From positions 1 to 63,956 of the forward strand of contig JBDIVL010000026.1 in the NCBI GenBank assembly GCA_039794405.1: a stretch of DNA of 63,956 bases, given 5' to 3'. Below, in pieces: positions 37,282 to 43,862 of the stretch. The notes beneath the pieces were generated by a model that worked only from the letters and a program-made list of their open reading frames with translations, was not told the DNA's origin and made no database searches. The stretch comes from JBDIVL01 sp039794405 (GTDB lineage Bacteria; Planctomycetota; Brocadiia; Brocadiales; Brocadiaceae). Both the position numbers and the translations under genes were made by a program. How positions within the stretch are numbered: position 1 is the first letter of the stretch; every line of letters begins with the position of its first letter.

Positions 37282-37319
37282 TTGCCTATAGCCCATCACC
37301 CATTGCCTATAGCCTTAAC
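37282..37319. repeat. Heptamer array directly before a glycosyltransferase start
   Basis: TTGCCTA TAGCCCA TCACCCA TTGCCTA TAGCCTT. It abuts the GTG start at 37321 and could be read in frame from a TTG at 37282, adding PIAHHPLPIALT to the protein. Confidence 0.75.
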
Positions 37320-37320
37320 A

Positions 37321-38448
37321 GTGAAAATTGCGGAAACTACAACAGTTCTTATAAACTCCACAAGTATATCAAACCCCTTACGTGTAGATATCATAATCCC
37401 CGTAAAAGAGATAAATAATTACATCTATGAATCCGTCCCGGAAATATTAAACCTCGATTATGAAAACTTCGGCATCATCGTCTTTCCGGACTCCTTTGAT
37501 GGTGACGAGTACCTTACAAAACTCATTCAACAAACTCAAAACCCAACACTCAAAACTCACCATTTAACAACCGATACATTAAAAATAATTCCAACCGGTA
37601 ACATCGGTCCTGCACAAAAAAGGGATCTGGCATTAAAATACTCTGACGCAGATATATTTGCATTTTTAGATGATGATGCCTATCCGAGAAAAGATTGGCT
37701 AAAAAATGCCGTACGGCACTTCAATAATCCGGAAATTGCCGCCGTTGGTGGACCCGCTATTACACCCACAAATGATTCCTTCTATCAAAAAGTCTCAGGT
37801 GCAGTCTTTTTAAGCAAAATAAGCGGTGGGAACCCTGAACGATACTGGCCGGTGGGAAAGATAAGGGAGGTTGACGATTGGCCTTCGGTGAATTTATTAG
37901 TTCGCAGGGACATATTTGAAAAGGTCGGTGGTTTCAATTCAGCTTATTGGCCAGGAGAGGATACAAAACTTTGTCTTGATATCGTGAAAATGGGAAAAAG
38001 AATAATCTACGATCCGGATGTCATCGCATGGCACCACAGGAGAGAAGGACTCAAAAGACATCTGAGGCAGATTGGCCGTTATGGCCTTCACCGGGGATTC
38101 TTTGCAAAAAAATTTCCGGAAACATCACGAAGACTGAAATACTTTATCCCATCATTTTTTGTTATATTTTTAATCCTGGCGATTCTGATTCATTCGTATT
38201 TTTGCGTCATCAAAAATTATCTCGCTATGGAAATTTTCGATAATCTGTTTTTCGCCGGAATTACTATGTATCTTATTTCCCTCGGAACGGCCTTTTATCA
38301 AATCAACAGGAAAGAGAAAAATGTAACTATTTCTCTGGTAAGTTTATTCTATATTTTTTTAACCCACATCTGGTACGGCATACGATTTCTCCAGGGATTT
38401 TTATTCACAAAAGATTTAAAAAGTAAATTGAGAAAGGCTAAAGGCTAA
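37321..38448 (+). CDS. Family 2 glycosyltransferase with C-terminal membrane helices
   Basis: The 375-residue protein has a GT-A domain (VDIIIPVKEINNYI, the metal-binding AFLDDDAYPRKDWL, GGPAITP and the WPGEDTKLCLDIVKMG acceptor motif), then three TM segments from about residue 275. It resembles membrane-anchored succinoglycan- or hyaluronan-type transferases. The true start is probably GTG at 37321; the longer frame begins in a heptamer array. Its own C-terminus (LRKAKG) and stop are encoded by the next G-rich heptamer array. Confidence 0.85.
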   Translation: MKIAETTTVLINSTSISNPLRVDIIIPVKEINNYIYESVPEILNLDYENFGIIVFPDSFDGDEYLTKLIQQTQNPTLKTHHLTTDTLKIIPTGNIGPAQKRDLALKYSDADIFAFLDDDAYPRKDWLKNAVRHFNNPEIAAVGGPAITPTNDSFYQKVSGAVFLSKISGGNPERYWPVGKIREVDDWPSVNLLVRRDIFEKVGGFNSAYWPGEDTKLCLDIVKMGKRIIYDPDVIAWHHRREGLKRHLRQIGRYGLHRGFFAKKFPETSRRLKYFIPSFFVIFLILAILIHSYFCVIKNYLAMEIFDNLFFAGITMYLISLGTAFYQINRKEKNVTISLVSLFYIFLTHIWYGIRFLQGFLFTKDLKSKLRKAKG

Positions 38449-38482
38449 GGGCTTGAGGGAAAAGGCTATGGGAAAGGGAGGT
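38433..38482. repeat. Heptamer array, G-rich, upstream of a four-helix-bundle gene
   Basis: AAGGCTA AAGGCTA AGGGCTT GAGGGAA AAGGCTA TGGGAAA: the reverse-complement type of the C-rich array at 38834-38874, so the four-helix-bundle gene between them is bracketed by inverted arrays. The array contains the ATG of that gene and the stop of the transferase before it. Confidence 0.8.
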
Positions 38483-38839
38483 TTTAAGGAACTTAAAGTC
38501 TGGCATAAAAGTAAGGAGCTTGCAGTTTACATTTACCAAATAACAAATATAGGTATTTTTCATAAAGATTATGGGTTAAGGGACCAAATAAGACGTGCTG
38601 CAGTATCTATTGCAAGTAACATTGCTGAGGGTGACGAGCGAGAAACAGATAAAGAAGCTGTCAGATATTTTTACTTCGCAAAAGGATCATCTGCTGAGGT
38701 TTTAACACAAGCAACAATTGCTCATGAAATAAAATATATCAAAAAGGAAACCTTTGAGGAGATAGAACAAAGATGTATAGAGATCTCAAGTATGTTATCA
38801 AAACTAATATCTGCACGCTCGAAAACCTTTTGTCCATAA
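38468..38839 (+). CDS. Four-helix-bundle protein, 23S rRNA intervening-sequence (S23/IVP) family
   Basis: This 123-residue protein starts MGKGGFKELKVWHKSKEL, then has the family core YGLRDQIRRAAVSIASNIAEGDERET and AKGSSAEVLTQ. The family was first found inside 23S rRNA intervening sequences of Leptospira and related bacteria; members form pentameric four-helix bundles, and the related Avd proteins serve diversity-generating retroelements. Here it stands outside any rRNA gene. G-rich heptamers precede it and C-rich heptamers follow, forming an inverted frame that suggests a mobile unit (inference). Confidence 0.88.
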   Translation: MGKGGFKELKVWHKSKELAVYIYQITNIGIFHKDYGLRDQIRRAAVSIASNIAEGDERETDKEAVRYFYFAKGSSAEVLTQATIAHEIKYIKKETFEEIEQRCIEISSMLSKLISARSKTFCP

Positions 38840-38874
38840 CCATGTACCCTTCGCCCTTAACCCTTAGCCCTTTA
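38834..38874. repeat. Heptamer array, C-rich, downstream of a four-helix-bundle gene
   Basis: CATAACC ATGTACC CTTCGCC CTTAACC CTTAGCC CTTTATT. It is inverted relative to the array at 38433-38482 and ends 14 bp before the radical-SAM gene. Confidence 0.8.
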
Positions 38875-38887
38875 TTTTAATAATTTT

Positions 38888-40495
38888 ATGAAAATCTCTA
38901 TCTCTTATCCTCCCCTTGAATCTCACAAGGGCATCCCCCTGCTTGCCCAAAACCGTCAATTCCAGTGGTTCAACAACCCTACCTATATTTATCCCATGAT
39001 CCCTGCTTATGCCGCAACCATGCTGAAGCAAGGCGGTTTTGACGTACTCTGGGATGACGCCATAGCTGAAGAACTCTCATATAATCAATGGCTTATCAGG
39101 GTAGAAAGCGAAAAACCGGACGTCATCGCCATCGAAACTAAAACCCCCGTGGTAAAGCGTCACTGGCAAATCATCAACGAACTCAAAACCTTATCCTCTA
39201 ACCTCTGGCCTCTAACCTGTGTTCTCATGGGCGACCACGTCACAGCCCTTCCTGAAGAATCCATGAAAAATTGCCAGGTTGATTTCGTCCTTACAGGCGG
39301 CAACTACGACTTCCTCCTCTTAAACTTATGTAACGCCCTAAGAGGTTCTATTTCCCCTTTATCCCTTCGCCCTTTGCCCTTAACCCTTAGCCCTTCACCC
39401 TTAGCCCTTCACCCTTCACCGTCACTCATACCCTCTAAACTCGAACCCGAAACTTGCAACCCGCAACTCAAAACTCACTTACCTCCCGGCATTTGGTACC
39501 GGGATAACGGCCAAATCAAAAATACGGGAATGCATGAATTAAATTATGATCTCAATAACCTTCCCTTTATTGACAGAGAGTTGACAAAATGGCAGCAATA
39601 TAGCGTAAAAAACGGCAACTTCAAGCGAACGCCAGGAACCTATACCATGGCAGGAAGGGACTGCTGGTGGGGAAGATGCACGTTCTGCTCATGGACTACG
39701 ATGTACCCGGGAAGGAATTTTAGATCTGTTTCACCTGAGCACCTTCTGGATGAGATCGGCTTCTTAATCAAAAAGTACGGAGTACGAGAAATCTTTGACG
39801 ATAGTGGAACATTCCCAAAAGGTAAGTGGCTCGAGATTTTTTGTAAGGACATGATCGATAAGGGATACAACAAAAAAATCCACATGGGCTGCAACATGAG
39901 AATAAATGCGCTTTGCCAGGAGGAATACAACCTTATGGCAAAGGCAGGGTTCCGTTTCGTGTTATTTGGTCTGGAGTCGGTCAATCAGCAAACCCTTGAT
40001 AAATTGAACAAAGCGCTCAAAGTAGAAGACATTGCCGAAGGCTTTAAAATGGCAAAAAAGGCCGGGCTTGAACCCCATGTAACCACGATGGTTGGCTATC
40101 CATGGGAGACAAAAAAGGATGCTGAGGAAACCATCAGCTTTGCAAGGGATATGTTCAAAAGGGGTTATATAGATACATTACAGGCTACCATTGTCGTTCC
40201 ATACCCGGGCACACCCATGTTTGAAGAGGCCAAAAAGAACGGCTGGTTACTCACTGAAGATTGGGATAGATATGATATGCGGGAATCTGTATGGAAAAGC
40301 CCGATTACGAACGAGGATGTTAAAATGCTTACACAAGGACTTTACAAAGCTGCCCTTAACCCGCGTTTTATTATGAGAAAACTATTTTCTATAAGAAATA
40401 TTGATGACATACGTTTTTTGTGGATGGCGGGAAGAAAACTCATGGGGCACCTGGCAGATTTTAGGACAAAAGAGAACAAGGTTAATAAATGTTGA
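38888..40495 (+). CDS. B12-binding-domain radical SAM protein with heptamer-encoded insertions
   Basis: The 535-residue protein has an N-terminal cobalamin-binding Rossmann domain (about 25-155) and a radical-SAM core whose cluster motif reads CWWGRCTFC, a CX4CX2C spacing rather than the usual CX3CX2C. Many such proteins near glycan genes are methyltransferases or otherwise tailor lipid or sugar; the reaction here is unknown. Two stretches look foreign: LSSNLWPLTCV in the B12 domain, and a Pro/Ser/Leu-rich block of about 45 residues (around 152-197). Both are encoded by degenerate 7-bp repeats. The stop codon also lies in a G-rich heptamer run. Confidence 0.85.
   Translation: MKISISYPPLESHKGIPLLAQNRQFQWFNNPTYIYPMIPAYAATMLKQGGFDVLWDDAIAEELSYNQWLIRVESEKPDVIAIETKTPVVKRHWQIINELKTLSSNLWPLTCVLMGDHVTALPEESMKNCQVDFVLTGGNYDFLLLNLCNALRGSISPLSLRPLPLTLSPSPLALHPSPSLIPSKLEPETCNPQLKTHLPPGIWYRDNGQIKNTGMHELNYDLNNLPFIDRELTKWQQYSVKNGNFKRTPGTYTMAGRDCWWGRCTFCSWTTMYPGRNFRSVSPEHLLDEIGFLIKKYGVREIFDDSGTFPKGKWLEIFCKDMIDKGYNKKIHMGCNMRINALCQEEYNLMAKAGFRFVLFGLESVNQQTLDKLNKALKVEDIAEGFKMAKKAGLEPHVTTMVGYPWETKKDAEETISFARDMFKRGYIDTLQATIVVPYPGTPMFEEAKKNGWLLTEDWDRYDMRESVWKSPITNEDVKMLTQGLYKAALNPRFIMRKLFSIRNIDDIRFLWMAGRKLMGHLADFRTKENKVNKC
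39188..39222. repeat. Heptamer array inside the B12-radical-SAM gene, first site
   Basis: ACCTTAT CCTCTAA CCTCTGG CCTCTAA CCTGTGT, reading frame kept. It lies between the conserved segments INELK and MGDHV of the B12 domain. Confidence 0.75.
39354..39480. repeat. Heptamer array inside the B12-radical-SAM gene, second site (two unit types)
   Basis: CCCTTTG CCCTTAA CCCTTAG CCCTTCA CCCTTAG CCCTTCA and, further on, CTCTAAA CTCGAAC CCGAAAC TTGCAAC CCGCAAC TCAAAAC. Two different unit sequences adjoin, and the frame remains open throughout. Confidence 0.85.
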
Positions 40496-40775
40496 GTTTT
40501 GAGTGTTGGGTTTTAAGTTATTATGAAATAAATAATGTAACCCCGTTAGGGGTGGTCTGTTTGTAGCTTAATAAAATCCAATAGGGCAAATAATGGAAGA
40601 ACTCGAACGTTTTCCATACTAAAATCTGCGTTAATCGGCGTAATCTGTGGACGAAACTCAACACCCAAAACTCAACATTCAACACATAACGTATTACCCT
40701 CCTCTAACTGTCTCTGCCTTTTGCCTTTAGCCCTTAGCCTCTCGCCTTTCACCCTTTGCCTCTTCCTGCCTTTTC
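40490..40775. repeat. Heptamer arrays (G-rich, then C-rich) and a REP-like unit between genes
   Basis: TTGAGTT TTGAGTG TTGGGTT TTAAGTT at 40492-40520 (which includes the radical-SAM stop codon) is the inverse of ACTCAAC ACCCAAA ACTCAAC ATTCAAC at 40653-40690. A REP-like hairpin (CCCCGTTAGGGG) lies between at 40528-40567. A second C-rich set, GCCTTTT GCCTTTA GCCCTTA GCCTCTC GCCTTTC, fills 40715-40775. Nothing else is visible before the MntA gene. Confidence 0.75.
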
Positions 40776-40867
40776 TCTCTTTAAACCTATTTGTTGCAAT
40801 AAGGTGTATAAATCTTTATAATATTTGTTGATCTTGTATAATATTTTCCATCTAAGAGGTAGCTAAA

Positions 40868-41170
40868 ATGGGAATTTCATCTATAGATGAAGTAGTGGCA
40901 TATTTAAAAAAGAATAAAAGGTACTTGTACGACAGGTTTGGTATAATAAGTATGGGGATCTTTGGTAGTTTTGCTCGGGGTGAGCAAACTTTTTCGAGCG
41001 ATATTGATATAGTCATCGAGATGGAGAAAAGTAAAAAAGATATTCATACTTTTATGCAGTTGAGGAGGTTTTTAGAGAAAGAGACGGCAAGGAAAATAGA
41101 TTTGGGATTTGAGCATTCTTTAAAGCCTGCAATAAGAGAGAAGGTAAAAGGGCAAATTATTTATGTCTGA
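40868..41170 (+). CDS. mntA: MntA-like nucleotidyltransferase antitoxin
   Basis: The 100-residue minimal nucleotidyltransferase has the catalytic signature GSFARGEQTFSSDIDIVIE (GSxxRG...SDxD). In MNT/HEPN modules this enzyme AMPylates the HEPN toxin to silence it. AGAGGT precedes the ATG. It overlaps the HepT gene by 8 bp, the canonical order for the pair. Confidence 0.92.
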   Translation: MGISSIDEVVAYLKKNKRYLYDRFGIISMGIFGSFARGEQTFSSDIDIVIEMEKSKKDIHTFMQLRRFLEKETARKIDLGFEHSLKPAIREKVKGQIIYV

Positions 41171-41504
41171 AAGAGATTTTACCCTCTATCTTGAGGATAT
41201 ATTGGATGCGGGAACTGCCATAACTGAATATGTTAAAGGTATGTCATTTGAAGAATTCTGCAACGACAGAAAGACATATTCAGCAGTTGTTAGGGAGTTT
41301 GAAATTATAGGTGAGGCAGTAGGAAAGCTCCCCGATGAGTTCAAGAAAATCCGTTCTGATGTGGAATGGCAAGATATAAAAGATTTCAGAAACATGCTTA
41401 TACACGAATATTTCGGGGTTGATCTTGAAATTGTATGGAAAGTTATTCAAGATGATCTGCCGGTGCTGCTAAGTGCAATTAAGGAAATTAAAAATGAAAA
41501 GTAA
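41163..41504 (+). CDS. hepT: HepT-like HEPN ribonuclease toxin (DUF86)
   Basis: The 113-residue all-helical DUF86 protein has the HEPN active-site motif RNMLIHEYFG (RX4HXY). It is the RNase toxin of an MNT/HEPN pair; the Tyr of HXY is the residue AMPylated by MntA in studied systems. Its start overlaps the MntA gene. Both genes are intact. Confidence 0.92.
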   Translation: MSERDFTLYLEDILDAGTAITEYVKGMSFEEFCNDRKTYSAVVREFEIIGEAVGKLPDEFKKIRSDVEWQDIKDFRNMLIHEYFGVDLEIVWKVIQDDLPVLLSAIKEIKNEK

Positions 41505-41544
41505 ATAGTAATTGCGATTTGATAGCTTTACAGCTTGTCGGCCC

Positions 41545-41650
41545 GAACTCTAACCTCCACCCCACTCAACACATTGCCCCCTATCTATTTGTTTCTGCCT
41601 TTTGCCTTTAGCCCTTAGCCTTTAGCCTTTCATCCTTTCTCCCTTCCCCA
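41545..41650. repeat. Heptamer array, C-rich
   Basis: CTCTAAC CTCCACC CCACTCA, then GCCTTTT GCCTTTA GCCCTTA GCCTTTA GCCTTTC. It lies after the HepT gene and before the second four-helix-bundle gene; a short G-rich run (AAGAGGT TAGAGGC) at 41720-41733 precedes that gene's start. Confidence 0.75.
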
Positions 41651-41739
41651 TTATTCTCTATAAAAAATAATTTGCTTCTTTTCATAAATTTTGATATCCT
41701 GCTACCTTTAAAAATATGGTAAGAGGTTAGAGGCAAAAG

Positions 41740-42267
41740 ATGGAAAATGAAATAAAAAAACACATAACACAGGATACTTCCAACCTCCGCCCTCCATCAT
41801 CAAGCCGTTCTTTTTCTGCCTCCGCCCTCCATCCTCCATCCTCCATCCTCCGCCCTCCAACATCCCCCCTCCATCCTTCCCCCAGCGCCTACGTATTTCC
41901 TTTTGAGAAGTTAGATGTATGGCAAATGTCAGTAGACCTGGCTGATTATATTTTCGCTTGCTTAGAGCATTTCCCGCCCAGCAAACACTTTCGGCTTATT
42001 GGTCAAATGGAAGCTGCAATATCGAGCATATCCCAGAATATAGCTGAGGGAAAAGGAAGGCAATATAAAAAAGAATTCATCCAATATTTGAGCATAGCAC
42101 AAGGTTCTCTTTATGAAACGATTACATTAAATGAAATATTTCGCAGAAGAAAACTATTTTCAGAGGAGGAAGCCAAAGAAGTAAGGAAAAGAGGAGAAGA
42201 CATCAATAGAAAACTCAATGGACTCATGAATTCACTGAGAGGAAAAAAGAGAAATGAAAACCTCTAA
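41740..42267 (+). CDS. Four-helix-bundle protein (S23/IVP family) with heptamer-encoded N-terminal extension
   Basis: Residues about 50-175 form the family fold (FPFEKLDVWQMSVDLADYIF, GQMEAAISSISQNIAEGKGR, AQGSLYETITLNEIFRR). Residues about 15-48 are Pro/Ser/Leu-rich and come from an in-frame array of CCTCCAT/CCTCCGC-type 7-mers (41780-41890), not from the family. It differs from the 38468 gene in sequence, so the two are separate lineages. It overlaps the following transferase by 14 bp. Translation may in reality begin nearer the domain, but no good alternative ATG exists. Confidence 0.82.
   Translation: MENEIKKHITQDTSNLRPPSSSRSFSASALHPPSSILRPPTSPLHPSPSAYVFPFEKLDVWQMSVDLADYIFACLEHFPPSKHFRLIGQMEAAISSISQNIAEGKGRQYKKEFIQYLSIAQGSLYETITLNEIFRRRKLFSEEEAKEVRKRGEDINRKLNGLMNSLRGKKRNENL
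41780..41890. repeat. Heptamer array inside the second four-helix-bundle gene
   Basis: CCTCCGC CCTCCAT CATCAAG, then CCTCCGC CCTCCAT CCTCCAT CCTCCAT CCTCCGC CCTCCAA. It is the cleanest array of the window. Confidence 0.88.
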
Positions 42268-43123
42268 CCTCCATCCTCAAGCCGTTCTTTTTCAGCCTCC
42301 AACCTCCACCCTCCAACCACCAACAATCTCCATCGTCATCCCCACCCTCAACTCCGCAAAAACCCTGAGGGCTTGTTTAGAAAGCATAGCCATGCAAGAC
42401 TACCCCAGGGACAGGATGGAAATCATCATCGCCGATGGCGGCTCCACGGATCGAACTCTTGACATCATTTCTGAATTCTCTATTACCTCCAATCCCCATC
42501 CACAAACCTTCTCCCTTTCACCTCCACCCTCCACCCTCCATCCTCCCACCTCCAACATCTACGTTGTTCCCAACAACCTAAAGACCGGCGAAGCCGGCAA
42601 AGCTGCAGCAGTAAAACATGCAAAAAATGATTTGCTTGCCTTCATAGATTCTGATAATATACTTCCCTCAAAAGATTGGTTAGAACGTATGGTAGAACCC
42701 TTTCAAGACTCAGAAATTATAGCATCAGAACCTATAAAATATACTTATAGATCAACCGATGGATACATAACACGTTATTGTGCCCTCCTTGGTATGAACG
42801 ACCCATTATGTTTTTTCCTGGGAAATTATGATAGATATTGCACCCTGACCGGAAAATGGACTGAAATGCCACATAGGGAGAAAGACAAAGGAAATTATTT
42901 AAAAGTCGAGTTAGATAAAAAGCATCTTCCTACAATTGGCGCCAATGGTTTCTTAATCCGCCGTTCCACCCTTTTCTCCGTCTTTACCCCCAACCTCCAA
43001 CCTCTAACCTCGAATATCTCCGTTTCTGCCTCTAACCCCCAATCTCCACCCTCGAACATCATCTTCCCCGATTACCTCTTCGACATCGACGTAATCTATA
43101 TTCAACAGAGTCATAGATTATGA
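42254..43123 (+). CDS. Family 2 glycosyltransferase, 3'-truncated, with three heptamer-encoded insertions
   Basis: The 289-residue GT-A protein has ISIVIPTLNSAKTL, IIIADGGSTDRT, the metal motif AFIDSDNIL and IGANGFLIRR. Three low-complexity blocks interrupt it: residues about 2-24, 78-99 and 238-262, each encoded by CCTCCAN-type or CCTCTAA-type 7-mers. The second falls between the beta-strand after GGSTDRT and the YVVPNNLKTGEAG loop. The end FDIDVIY is where related transferases continue with about 60-100 more residues, so the 3' end seems lost at about 43.1 kb, where base composition also changes. Activity is doubtful. Confidence 0.75.
   Translation: MKTSNLHPQAVLFQPPTSTLQPPTISIVIPTLNSAKTLRACLESIAMQDYPRDRMEIIIADGGSTDRTLDIISEFSITSNPHPQTFSLSPPPSTLHPPTSNIYVVPNNLKTGEAGKAAAVKHAKNDLLAFIDSDNILPSKDWLERMVEPFQDSEIIASEPIKYTYRSTDGYITRYCALLGMNDPLCFFLGNYDRYCTLTGKWTEMPHREKDKGNYLKVELDKKHLPTIGANGFLIRRSTLFSVFTPNLQPLTSNISVSASNPQSPPSNIIFPDYLFDIDVIYIQQSHRL
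42259..42330. repeat. Heptamer array at the 5' end of the truncated glycosyltransferase
   Basis: ACCTCTA ACCTCCA TCCTCAA, then GCCTCCA ACCTCCA CCCTCCA ACCACCA. Its CAAGCCGTTCTTTTTC stretch is also in the array at 41780-41890. Confidence 0.8.
42484..42562. repeat. Heptamer array in the middle of the truncated glycosyltransferase
   Basis: Units CCTCCAC CCTCCAC CCTCCAT CCTCCCA CCTCCAA, in frame. Confidence 0.8.
42985..43062. repeat. Heptamer array near the 3' end of the truncated glycosyltransferase
   Basis: Units AACCTCC AACCTCT AACCTCG, then CCTCTAA CCCCCAA TCTCCAC CCTCGAA, in frame. Only 60 bases of coding sequence follow. Confidence 0.78.
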
Positions 43124-43178
43124 AAAACATTGAAAAATGTATTTTAAATGACTTGTTATAAATCGGTAGGATAAATTT

Positions 43179-43862
43179 ATGGAAGATTTAAACATAGTAG
43201 TAATAAAAAATCAGTACGATAGAGATTATTTTGAGAATGGTATAGCTACTAAAAAAAGTAGGTATACCAACTATCGATGGTTGCCTGAGTTAACTATACC
43301 CTTGGCATACAGAACTATAAAAATTGCAGGAATAAAAGATCACGAGACCATTTTAGATTATGGTTCAGCAAAAGGTTATTTAGTTTATGCTTTAAGAATA
43401 CTTGATTTTGAAGCTTATGGCTGCGATATATCAGAATACGCAATAAGCAAAACCCATGAAGAGGTTAAAGACTATAATAGGCTTATTACTAACGATAATT
43501 ATCTTATTCCATTTGAACAAACTTTTGATTGGATTATATCAAAAGATGTACTCGAACATATCTCTTATGAGAAAATCGATTATGTCCTCACCCATTTTAC
43601 CCAAAAAACAAAAAAATGCTTTATCGTGATTCCCTTGGCTGAAGATAAAAAATATTGCATTTCTGATTATGAGAATGATGTAACTCACATAATTAGAGAA
43701 AATGCTTTGTGGTGGAAGGAAAAATTTGAACACAATGGGTTTGAAATATGTAGTTGGTCTTACGACATGAGCAAAATAAAAGAAAGTTGGAAACATTACA
43801 AGAAGGGAAATGCCTATTTCATATTAAAAAATAGATTTTTATTGCCAGATACCAAATGCTAA
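43179..43862 (+). CDS. Class I SAM-dependent methyltransferase
   Basis: The 227-residue protein has the SAM-binding motif LDYGSAKGYLVYALR (motif I), the acidic end of beta-2 in YGCDISEYAI, and post-motif DWIISKDVLEHI, the pattern of Methyltransf_11/23 enzymes. The acceptor is unknown; in this setting a sugar or a lipid-linked glycan is plausible. It is the first gene of the AT-rich cassette and overlaps the next gene by 7 bp. TAGGA lies before the ATG. Confidence 0.85.
   Translation: MEDLNIVVIKNQYDRDYFENGIATKKSRYTNYRWLPELTIPLAYRTIKIAGIKDHETILDYGSAKGYLVYALRILDFEAYGCDISEYAISKTHEEVKDYNRLITNDNYLIPFEQTFDWIISKDVLEHISYEKIDYVLTHFTQKTKKCFIVIPLAEDKKYCISDYENDVTHIIRENALWWKEKFEHNGFEICSWSYDMSKIKESWKHYKKGNAYFILKNRFLLPDTKC

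Noticed and set aside
38468..38839. Avd protein of a diversity-generating retroelement
   Set aside because: The fold family is related, but no reverse transcriptase, template repeat or variable-repeat target gene is visible in the window.
36199..41650. CRISPR array
   Set aside because: The tandem repeats have a 7-bp period without spacers and there are no cas genes.
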